Part shown: positions 57,782 through 64,000 of the stretch, piece after piece
Position numbering within the stretch: the first letter of the stretch is position 1
Layout: the number at the start of each line of letters is the position of its first letter
NCBI RefSeq assembly: GCF_041053105.1
Contig: NZ_CP163444.1
Coordinates: 558,001 to 622,000, forward strand
Direction: 5' to 3'
From: Streptomyces sp. R44
Lineage (GTDB): Bacteria; Actinomycetota; Actinomycetes; Streptomycetales; Streptomycetaceae
DNA length: 64,000 nucleotides
The notes under the pieces: model-generated
Seen by the model: only the letters and a program-made list of their open reading frames with translations
Told to the model about the DNA's origin: nothing
The model's database searches: none
Position numbers and translations under genes: made by a program

Positions 57782-57812
57782 CGGGCCCGCCGGATCTCGT
57801 CCGGCGGGCCCG
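57782..57812. terminator. bidirectional terminator
   Basis: A perfect 13-base stem with a 5-base loop (arms 57782-57794 and 57800-57812, starting CGGGCCCGCC) lies between the convergent response regulator and delta-60 genes. Confidence 0.85.
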
Positions 57813-57840
57813 CTCGTCGGGAAGACCCGGCAGCGTGGGG

Positions 57841-59880
57841 TCAGGGGCAGCTGATGCGGGAGTCGCCCGGGTCGGTGGTGCAGGTGTCGGTGCCGGAGCC
57901 GCCGTTGGCGATGTCGTTGCCGGAGACGCCGTCGGTGGTGGTGAGGCGGTCGTTGCCGTAGTAGCCGGTCAGGGTGTCGTTGCCCGGGCCGCCGTTGAGG
58001 GTGTCGTCGCCGAAGCCGCCGTCGATGTCGTCGTTGCCGAAGCCGCCGTACGCGGTGTCGTTGCCGTAGCCGGCGCGGATGGTGTCGTTGCCGCCGAGGC
58101 CGCAGATGACGTCGTTGGAGAAGCCTCCGTTCAGGGTGTCCGCGCCGCTGGTGCCGATGACGGTGCAGCCGCGGGAGTTGTTGACCGCGGTGGTCGCGGT
58201 GGCCGTGTTGTTGGGGGTCGCCGGGTCCGGCTGGGTGGCGCTGACGCCCGCGGTGTCGGTGAGCGTGCCGGTGGCGCGGGGTTCGGCCGTCACCGTGACG
58301 GTGGCGGCGGCGCCGGGGGCGAGGGAGCCGAGGGCACAGGTGGCGCCCGTCGCGGTGGTCGTGCACGTCCCCTGCGAGGGGACCGCGGAGACGAGGGTCG
58401 CGCCGGCTCCGGAGAGCGTGTCCGTGAGCGTGACGCCGGTCGCGGTGGCGGTGGAGGACGCCGCGTTGGAGACCGTCACCGTGTAGGTGGCGCGGTCGCC
58501 GATGCTCACCGTGGTCGTACCGGACTTCGTCACCGAGAGGTCCGCGTACGGCGTGGGCGGAGGCGTACCGTCGCCGCCCTGGTAGCGGGCGAGGGTGAAG
58601 GCGAAGCCCGCCCCGTAGCCGGCCGCGACGACGGTGCCGTCCGGCTGGACGAGCACTCCGCGGGCCTCGTCGAAGTCGCCGAAGCCGGTGACCACGAAGC
58701 CGTCGCCGCCGAAGCCGGTGTCGACGGTGCCGTTCGTGGTGAAGCGGACCAGGCCGAAGTCGTTGGCCTCGGAGCTGTTCGGGTCGGTGGCCCGGCCGGC
58801 GAGCACGATCTTGCCGTTCTGCTGGAGCGCCATGGCGTACGCGATGCCGCCGTCGCCCGGGGCGTTGACCGAAGTGCGCCCGGCCGTGCCGAAGCCCGTG
58901 TCGGGGGTGCCGTTGCCGTTGTAGCGGAGCAGGGCGTAGCCGGCGCCGCCGGAGCCCGCGGCGAGGATCTTGCCGTCGGGCTGTACGGCCACGGCGTTGC
59001 CGAACTCGGTGCCGCCGAAGTCCGCGGTGACCATGCCGTCGCCGCTGAAGCCGGTGTCGAGCGTGCCGTTGCTGGTGTAGCGGGCGACGCCGATGTCGAA
59101 GGCGGTGCTGCCCACATAGCCGACCGCGACGATCTTGCCGTCCGGCTGCAGGGCCATGCTCTTGGCGATGCCGCCGGCGTCCTGGGGCGAGGTGGGCGTG
59201 AACCCGGCGACCACGGTCCCGTCGCCGCCGAGGCTGGGATCGAAGTTCCCGCTGGTGTCGAGGCGCACGAGCGCGAAGCCGCTGCCACCGGGCTTCCCCG
59301 CGGCGATGATCTTGCCGTCCGGCTGCACGGCGATGTCGGCGCCGTCCGCGGAGCCGCCGAACTCGTCGACGCGGACCAGGCCGCCGTTGCCGAAGCCCGT
59401 GTCCAGGGTGCCGTCGGTGTTGTAGCGGGCCACCGAGAAGAAGCAGCAGCCTCCGCCCTCCTCGGCGATCACCTCGGTGGTGCCCGCCACGACGATCTTG
59501 CCGTCCGAGGGCTGGATCGCGACGGCGTTGGCCGACGCGGCCCCGCCGTCGAAGCTGCTGGTCGTCGTGCCGCCGGTGCCGAAGGTGGAGTCGAGGCCAC
59601 CGCCGGTGTTGTAGCGGGCGAGCGTGAAGCCGGCCTCGCTCGTCCCCACCACGACCAGCTTTCCGTCGGCCTGCCGCACGATGTCGTGGCCCTCCGCGTA
59701 CCCGGTGATGGGCGTCGTCACGCGGCCGCCGGTCCCGAAGGTCGGGTCCAGGTCGCCCGGGGCGGCGAGGGCGGTGCCGGGCAGGGCGAGGACGAGCGCG
59801 AGCCCGAGCGCCAGCGGCGCCGCGGCCCTCCCGCCCGGTCTGCGCCGCCGTGCCGCGGCTCTGAGAAGTGCGTGGGTCAT
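57841..59880 (-). CDS. secreted delta-60 repeat / DUF11 / RTX-repeat protein
   Basis: A 679-residue exported protein built of three modules. The signal peptide (LLRAAARRRRPGGRAAAPLALGLALVLALPGTALA) is followed by about seven delta-60 repeats (about 40-440) with recurring VQPDGKI, GFALVRL and DTGFG elements forming a propeller-like array. A DUF11 domain (ADLSVTKSGTTTVSIGDRATYTVTVSN) follows. The C-terminal block of Ca-binding nonapeptides (GLGGNDTIRAGYGND, GGFGDDTLNGGPGNDTL) is about 90 residues. No sorting signal is seen, so it is probably released or cell-associated by folding. Function unknown; an adhesive or surface role is plausible. ATG 59880 has GGAGG 11 bases upstream. Confidence 0.88.
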   Translation of the reverse strand: MTHALLRAAARRRRPGGRAAAPLALGLALVLALPGTALAAPGDLDPTFGTGGRVTTPITGYAEGHDIVRQADGKLVVVGTSEAGFTLARYNTGGGLDSTFGTGGTTTSSFDGGAASANAVAIQPSDGKIVVAGTTEVIAEEGGGCCFFSVARYNTDGTLDTGFGNGGLVRVDEFGGSADGADIAVQPDGKIIAAGKPGGSGFALVRLDTSGNFDPSLGGDGTVVAGFTPTSPQDAGGIAKSMALQPDGKIVAVGYVGSTAFDIGVARYTSNGTLDTGFSGDGMVTADFGGTEFGNAVAVQPDGKILAAGSGGAGYALLRYNGNGTPDTGFGTAGRTSVNAPGDGGIAYAMALQQNGKIVLAGRATDPNSSEANDFGLVRFTTNGTVDTGFGGDGFVVTGFGDFDEARGVLVQPDGTVVAAGYGAGFAFTLARYQGGDGTPPPTPYADLSVTKSGTTTVSIGDRATYTVTVSNAASSTATATGVTLTDTLSGAGATLVSAVPSQGTCTTTATGATCALGSLAPGAAATVTVTAEPRATGTLTDTAGVSATQPDPATPNNTATATTAVNNSRGCTVIGTSGADTLNGGFSNDVICGLGGNDTIRAGYGNDTAYGGFGNDDIDGGFGDDTLNGGPGNDTLTGYYGNDRLTTTDGVSGNDIANGGSGTDTCTTDPGDSRISCP

Positions 59881-60184
59881 GGGTGGACGAACCTCCGTCT
59901 GCGCAGGTGAACAGTGTTCGAAGGTGGACAGGGGCAGCGGACAGCTTCGACCCGGAGCGCTCCGCGTCCGTGCGGACCGTGCCGCACTGCGCCCCACTGG
60001 CCCTCGGGGAACCACCCCCGCGGGGGAGCGCGAGGGAGCGTGCGGGGTCGGTGGGCGCCCCTGACGCGGAGTCGGGGGAGGTTCAGGGGGCGATCGGGGA
60101 GATCCCCGGCGCAGGTGATGGCCGGGGCACCGCGTACCCTCGCCTGCGAAGGCTGTGGGACAGACGGTGGGCAGGGTACGGAAG
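59881..60184. other. 304-base divergent intergenic region
   Basis: This contains the leaders of the delta-60 gene and the phosphodiesterase gene. GTTCGAA lies at about 59915. No clear -10/-35 pair or gene is seen. Confidence 0.35.
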
Positions 60185-60802
60185 ATGGCTGAGGCGCCCG
60201 GGCGGGGTACGGAGTCCGGCGACGGGGACAGCGCGCGGACCGCGACGGTGCGGGTGTTCGTCGCGCTCGCTCCGCCGGACGACGCGAAGAACGAGCTGGC
60301 GAGCGAGCTGGGCCCGGCGTACGAGACGTACCCGCGGATGCGGTGGAACCGGATCGAGGACTGGCACATCACGCTGGCGTTCCTCGGGGAGCTCCCGGTG
60401 GAGACCGTCCCTCTGCTGCGGCAACCACTGGCGGAGATCGCGGCGGCGCACCGGCCGTTGGAACTGGCGCTGCGCGGCGGGGGGCACTTCGACGACCGGG
60501 TGCTGTGGAGCGGGATCGACGGCGACCTCGACGGACTGCACCGGATCGCGACCGAGGTGCGGACGGTCGTCAAGGAGTGCGGCATCCCCTTCGAGGACCG
60601 TCCGCTGCGTCCCCACCTGACGCTCGCCCGTGCCCGCCGCGACGATCCGACGTCCGTACTGGAGGTGGCCGCCGGGCTGGCCGGGTTCACCGGCCGCCGC
60701 TGGCCGGCCGAGCGCCTCCACCTGGTCGGCAGCGACTACGGCCGGGGCCCTGGTCCGATCCGCTATCGCGACATCGAGTCCTGGGCCTTCGCCCGGCGGT
60801 AG
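60185..60802 (+). CDS. thpR: RNA 2',3'-cyclic phosphodiesterase
   Basis: A 205-residue member of the 2H phosphoesterase family (LigT/ThpR). RVFVALAPPDDAKNELASEL opens the fold. The two catalytic H-x-T/S-x motifs are HITLAFLG and HLTLARAR, roughly 80 residues apart, and the ending is LHLVGSDYGRGPGPIRYRDIESWAF. It hydrolyses 2',3'-cyclic phosphate ends of RNA and was first described as an RNA ligase of tRNA halves. The start is ATG 60185 or GTG 60155; neither has a well-spaced Shine-Dalgarno. Its 3' end overlaps the convergent acetyltransferase gene by 40 bases. Confidence 0.9.
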   Translation: MAEAPGRGTESGDGDSARTATVRVFVALAPPDDAKNELASELGPAYETYPRMRWNRIEDWHITLAFLGELPVETVPLLRQPLAEIAAAHRPLELALRGGGHFDDRVLWSGIDGDLDGLHRIATEVRTVVKECGIPFEDRPLRPHLTLARARRDDPTSVLEVAAGLAGFTGRRWPAERLHLVGSDYGRGPGPIRYRDIESWAFARR

Positions 60803-61683
60803 CCGTGGGTGCGGCACTCGAGGGTGAAGCCGAGTGAGCCGTACAGCCTCGCGGCGGCCAGATTCTCGGCGTCGTGGTTGACCGTGACCCGCCGGAGGCC
60901 GAGCTCCGCCATGCGCCGCATGGACTCGGCCATCACCGCCCGTGCCAGGCCGAGGCGGCGGAAGGCCTCGTGGGTGCCGACCGGCTCGAAGTGCCCCAGA
61001 CCGTTGCGGGTGTCGACCCAGTGGACGGTGTAGGCGCCGATGCGTCCGTCCGGGGCCTCGGCCACGATCTCGCGGGCCGGGTCGTATCCGGGCCGGGTCA
61101 TCATTCCGTCCCGGTAGGCGGCGCCCGTCCAGTCGGAGCCGAAGGAGGCGTTGCGCGCGTCGGCGAGGGCCTCGGCGTCGTCGAGGGTGGCCGCCCGGAC
61201 CGTGAATCCCTCGGGCACCTCGGCAGAGGGGAGATCGGTCAGGTCGCGGGTGTTCACGTCGTCCCAGACCCGGAAGCGGGTGAAGCCCAGTTCGTTCAGC
61301 AGACGACCGCGGACCGTGTCGGTCTCGAAGAGGTCGGTGAGGACGTACTCCTCGTCGTCCGCCATGTGCCGCGTGGTGGTGTCGGCGGCGAACGCCAGCA
61401 TCACGCGCTCGGTGTCGGTGCCGCGCAGTTCCGGCGCGCAGAAGGCGTCGAACGCCGCGCCGAACCGGAGGCCGATCGTGACACCGCCGATCCGGCCGTC
61501 GTGCTCGTCCTCCCAGACGTGCACCAGGTCACCGACGGGTAGACCGCGCAGGTTGTCGTACACGCGGTGCGGGAGCTCGCCCACGTGGTCGTAGGCGTCG
61601 CGGCCGGCGGTCGCGATCCACTCCGCCACGGCCTCCTGGAGAAGGGGCATGTCGGAGTCGAGGAAGGGGCGCGGTCTGATCAT
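60763..61683 (-). CDS. tandem GNAT-domain acetyltransferase
   Basis: A 306-residue protein with two GNAT folds, as in the MshD-like and related duplicated enzymes. The first (about 1-150) is degenerate: RPFLDSDMPLLQEAVAEW, then GVTIGLRFGAAFD without a clear RxxGxG loop. The second (about 155-300) is complete, with FTVRAATLDDAEALADARNASF, HFEPVGTHEAFRRLGLARAVMAESMRRM and NLAAARLYGSLGFTLE. The acetyl group acceptor is unknown. ATG 61683 is used; the longer frame upstream runs through the lipoprotein remnant in another phase. It overlaps the phosphodiesterase gene tail to tail by 40 bases. Confidence 0.85.
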   Translation of the reverse strand: MIRPRPFLDSDMPLLQEAVAEWIATAGRDAYDHVGELPHRVYDNLRGLPVGDLVHVWEDEHDGRIGGVTIGLRFGAAFDAFCAPELRGTDTERVMLAFAADTTTRHMADDEEYVLTDLFETDTVRGRLLNELGFTRFRVWDDVNTRDLTDLPSAEVPEGFTVRAATLDDAEALADARNASFGSDWTGAAYRDGMMTRPGYDPAREIVAEAPDGRIGAYTVHWVDTRNGLGHFEPVGTHEAFRRLGLARAVMAESMRRMAELGLRRVTVNHDAENLAAARLYGSLGFTLECRTHGYRRAKAQDSMSR

Positions 61684-61754
61684 GATCGTCTTATAGCCGG
61701 GCCTATCGGAGCGGTTCAACCGAGTTTCCGCCCGGCGCGGACGAACGGCCGAGG

Positions 61755-62298
61755 TCAGCGGCCGTACAGGTCGCGGCAGAGATCGGCCGCGCCCATGGGG
61801 GCCTGGATGGACTCGGCCTGGCCGCAGAGGTGCCGCATCTCGGGCGGCCGCGCATCCGTCGGGCGGTGCGGGCGGGCGGGGCCGGGCCGGTGGTTCTGCG
61901 GGGAGCGGGGGACGGTCCTCGTGACGGGCTTGCTGTTGGCAGGCTTCCTCGGTTCGTTCGGCTTGTTCGGGGTGGTGTGCGGGGGCTTCGGGGCTGCCCT
62001 GTGCGCGGGTGGGCGGCGGGCGGTGTGGGCCTCGGTGGCCCTGCCGGCGGTCTTCGGTCGGGGGCCTTCGTCGGCTGGGAAGCCGTGGGGCGGGGGTCCG
62101 TGGTGGTGAGGGCCTCGCGAGGGGCGGGCTCGGTGGGGACGGGCCAGGTGGGGAGGGGCGCGGGGGGACGATCGGCGGCGGGGGCGAGTCCACCGGGGGG
62201 CGGGGCGGTGGGGCCGGGGCGGGCCCGTGCGGGACGGCCACGCATCCGGTGGTGAGGAGCGCGATGAGCAGGAGGAACGTGGTGCGGCGGGCGTGCAT
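61755..62298 (-). pseudogene. Pro-rich lipoprotein gene with apparent frameshifts
   Basis: From ATG 62298 the reverse strand encodes a clear lipoprotein signal, RRTTFLLLIALLTTGC (Cys 19), and a Pro-rich linker. Coding character then passes to a second frame (PTWPVPTEPAPREALTTTDP) and, near 62060, to a third (TTPNKPNEPRKPANSKPV). The third frame ends in a convincing C-terminus, EMRHLCGQAESIQAPMGAADL, with stop at 61755-61757. No single frame joins signal and end. The changes fall near C/G runs, so either true decay or sequence errors are possible. If intact it would be an exported lipoprotein of about 180 residues, function unknown. Confidence 0.65.
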
Positions 62299-62492
62299 GG
62301 GAGTCACGGTGCCCGAGCCTCTGCGGGCGGGGGCGGCGGCTCGGCCCGAGTCCACCGTGACGAGTGAACCGCGGCCGTGGGTGGACGGAGCCGTACCGCC
62401 GTGTGCGCCCCGGATCACGCTCGCGGCCTCGTCGGCCGTGCTCGGAACAATTTCCCTGGCGGGCCGGGGGCCTCGCGCACGAGGATGGGCCC

Positions 62493-63047
62493 ATGAATGA
62501 TCATCCCGAGCGATGGACCCAGGCGACCGTCTACCCCGACATGTGGGCCGACCCCGCCGACGACCCCCGTGACAACGGCGAGGCTCCGGAGGGCGAGCTC
62601 GCGACGCTCCAGGACTTCCTCTCCGGTTACCGTCTGACCCTGCGGATGAAGTGCGAGGGTCTGGATCCGGAACAGCTGGCCCGCCGTTCCGTTCCGCCGT
62701 CGACGATGTCCCTGCTCGGCCTGGTCCGGCACCTTGCCGAGGTGGAACGGGACTGGATCACCTGGATCACCGGTGAACCGCTTCCGAAGGTGTACGGCGA
62801 GCGGGACGCCGACTTCCACGAGGCCGTCGCCGACCAGGCGGTGGTCGACGCCTCGTACGCCGATCTGGAGCGCGAGCAGGCCGCGGCCGACGCCGCCCTC
62901 GCCGCACACACCGACCTGGGCGAGCGTCTCCCGAAGGACGGGATCGCGGTGCGGGAGCTGATGGTGCACCGGATCGAGGAGTACGCCCGTCACTGCGGGC
63001 ACGCCGACCTGTTGCGCGAGTGCGTCGACGGGCGCGTCGGCCAGTAG
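62493..63047 (+). CDS. DinB family protein (DUF664-like)
   Basis: A 184-residue four-helix-bundle protein. ATLQDFLSGYRLTLRMKCEGLDPEQLARRSVPPSTMSLLGLVRHLAEVERDWITW is the typical DUF664/DinB region, with a metal-site His in VRHLAEVE. The second His pair is in LMVHRIEEYARHCGHADLLRE. Related proteins are bacillithiol or mycothiol-dependent transferases or stress proteins, but no specific reaction can be assigned. ATG 62493 has GAGGA upstream. It is convergent with the edge gene at 63072 after 24 bases. Confidence 0.88.
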   Translation: MNDHPERWTQATVYPDMWADPADDPRDNGEAPEGELATLQDFLSGYRLTLRMKCEGLDPEQLARRSVPPSTMSLLGLVRHLAEVERDWITWITGEPLPKVYGERDADFHEAVADQAVVDASYADLEREQAAADAALAAHTDLGERLPKDGIAVRELMVHRIEEYARHCGHADLLRECVDGRVGQ

Positions 63048-63071
63048 CCGGGCATCGGACAGCCCTCTTCG

Positions 63072-64000
63072 TCATCGGGCCGTGAGGAGCTCCGCCAGTG
63101 CCTCGCTCGTGGCCGGGTGGGTGGCGAGGAGGACCGCGCCCGCCTCCGCCGGGGCGTTCGTCGTGGTCCATCCCTCCGTGGTGCCGAGGAGCCCCGCGAG
63201 GGCGTCGCAGGTCGCCGGGTGGGCGGGAAGGAGCGCCGCTCCCCGAGGGGCCGTGCGCGCGGGAAGGGCGCGTGGGGCGGCCGGCTGGACGTGCCAGGGC
63301 GGGACCCAGGTGTCCAGGGCCGCCAGCCGGGCCGGGAAGATCCGGCCGGCCTCCCGGATGAGCAGCGGGGCCAGTTCCGACGCGTTCGACCGGAGGGTCG
63401 TGATGAGGACCGGAAGCCACGGGAGCAGCACGGTGTCCGGCAGGCGGCCGAAGGCGTTCGACACGGCCTCCACCACCACGTCCGCGAGACCCGGCACCGG
63501 CTCCAGGGCGTGCACGAAGCCGCTCAGGTAGCGCGGGTAGGACGGCACCACCAGCGGGTTGGCGAGGAGTTCGTCGCAGCGTGCGCGCAGCTCGCCCCGG
63601 GAGAGCGTGCCCAGCTGCACCTGCGCCGCCCACAGCAGGGCCGTCTTCGCGGGGTCCTCGGGGTGTGCCTGGGCGACGGCCAGTTCCAGTTGTGTCCGGT
63701 CGCAGCCCAGGGAGAGCGCCAGGCTCTCCATGCTGAACAGGAAGCCGAGCATCGCCGCGACCTGTCCCACCGTCGCGTCCTCGTCGCGGAACGCCGTCGG
63801 CAGCAGCGTGCAGTAGTGCGCGTAACCGGTTCTGACGAAGGATTCGATCCACTGCGGCAGCGCCGGTTCGCTGGTGCGGTAGTAGGCGAGGAGTCCGCGC
63901 ACCCGGCGCAGGACCTGCGGTGCCCCGTCGACCGTGCGCTCGCCCGCCAGGACGTCGAGGGCGCGGGTGCCGAGCTCCTCGGCGAGGCGCCGGCCGCCCA
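63072..64000 (-). CDS. C-terminal part of a large uncharacterised protein (DUF5682-like)
   Basis: The reverse frame is open from the window edge to the stop at 63072, about 309 residues. It is helical and soluble: LAEELGTRALDVLAGERTVDGAPQVLRRVRGLLAYYR, then WIESFVRTGYAHYCTLLPTAFRDEDATVGQVAAMLGFLFSMESLALSLG and LPWLPVLITTLRSNASELAPLLIREAGRIFP. The pattern recalls DUF5682 proteins, which in actinomycetes accompany MoxR-AAA and VWA genes; I hold this loosely. The last 90 residues contain two similar stretches (LLPAHPATCDALAGLL and LLATHPATSEALAELL). The GTG at 63902 is internal, since coding continues upstream of it. Confidence 0.6.
   Translation of the reverse strand, partial: GGRRLAEELGTRALDVLAGERTVDGAPQVLRRVRGLLAYYRTSEPALPQWIESFVRTGYAHYCTLLPTAFRDEDATVGQVAAMLGFLFSMESLALSLGCDRTQLELAVAQAHPEDPAKTALLWAAQVQLGTLSRGELRARCDELLANPLVVPSYPRYLSGFVHALEPVPGLADVVVEAVSNAFGRLPDTVLLPWLPVLITTLRSNASELAPLLIREAGRIFPARLAALDTWVPPWHVQPAAPRALPARTAPRGAALLPAHPATCDALAGLLGTTEGWTTTNAPAEAGAVLLATHPATSEALAELLTAR

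Noticed and set aside
57841..60690. 949-codon start for the delta-60 protein
   Set aside because: The extension crosses the convergent phosphodiesterase gene; the ATG at 59880 is followed by a proper signal peptide.
1..64000. rRNA, tRNA or riboswitch
   Set aside because: I scanned for cloverleaf-like and conserved rRNA stretches and saw none that I could support; a covariance-model search would be needed for weak cases.

Overview
The window looks like a chromosomal segment of a Streptomyces-type actinomycete. GC is very high, third codon positions are nearly always G or C, GTG and TTG starts are common, and the families are typical of the genus: many MarR, TetR, LacI and PucR regulators, secreted hydrolases, an orphan terpene synthase and an IS110 transposase. 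No rRNA or tRNA gene was recognised. About 58 genes are supported, including three broken or remnant ones; the genes at both window edges are cut.

Region 1 (1-8044): the 5' end of an ATPase-type regulator, an orphan terpene synthase, and small regulator/oxidoreductase units. These are a quinone-oxidoreductase-like enzyme divergent from a MarR gene with paired palindromes, and a SnoaL/oxidoreductase operon divergent from a TetR gene with palindromes on a near-consensus promoter. Two acetyltransferases, a histidine phosphatase and a DUF4239 membrane protein complete it. Region 2 (8045-23193): an S53 peptidase remnant, a secreted beta-helix protein, an amino-acid permease, a MarR pair in front of an ABC exporter, a secreted penicillin-binding-protein-like hydrolase, a nucleotidyltransferase/HAD pair, a PucR-type regulator and an HSL-type esterase.

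Region 3 (23194-43247) is the most coherent block. An IS110-family element sits at its left edge. To its right lie a proline-iminopeptidase-like hydrolase, a semialdehyde dehydrogenase, a DapA-family lyase, a three-subunit D-hydroxyproline-type dehydrogenase, a complete five-gene oligopeptide ABC importer, an FAD monooxygenase, an ornithine-cyclodeaminase-family reductase, a proline racemase/hydroxyproline epimerase and a secreted M9 collagenase. Read together they form a route from collagen outside the cell, through imported peptides, to hydroxyproline and on to 2-oxoglutarate. Two promoters 11.6 kb apart (importer and collagenase) are almost identical over about 32 bp. Two more copies of their core box precede the dehydrogenase and lyase operons, so the block is probably one regulon.

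Region 4 (43248-64000): a Sel1-repeat protein; a secreted lipase; a LacI-controlled acyltransferase/MFS pair; a ferredoxin reductase, AurF-like diiron oxygenase and Baeyer-Villiger-type monooxygenase operon divergent from a TetR gene; an MMPL exporter followed by a NarL-type two-component system; a secreted delta-60/DUF11/RTX protein; an RNA 2',3'-cyclic phosphodiesterase; a tandem GNAT protein; a frameshifted Pro-rich lipoprotein; a DinB-like protein; and the C-terminal part of what may be a DUF5682-type protein. Strong GC-rich hairpins separate many convergent genes. Short tandem duplications appear just after several stop codons.
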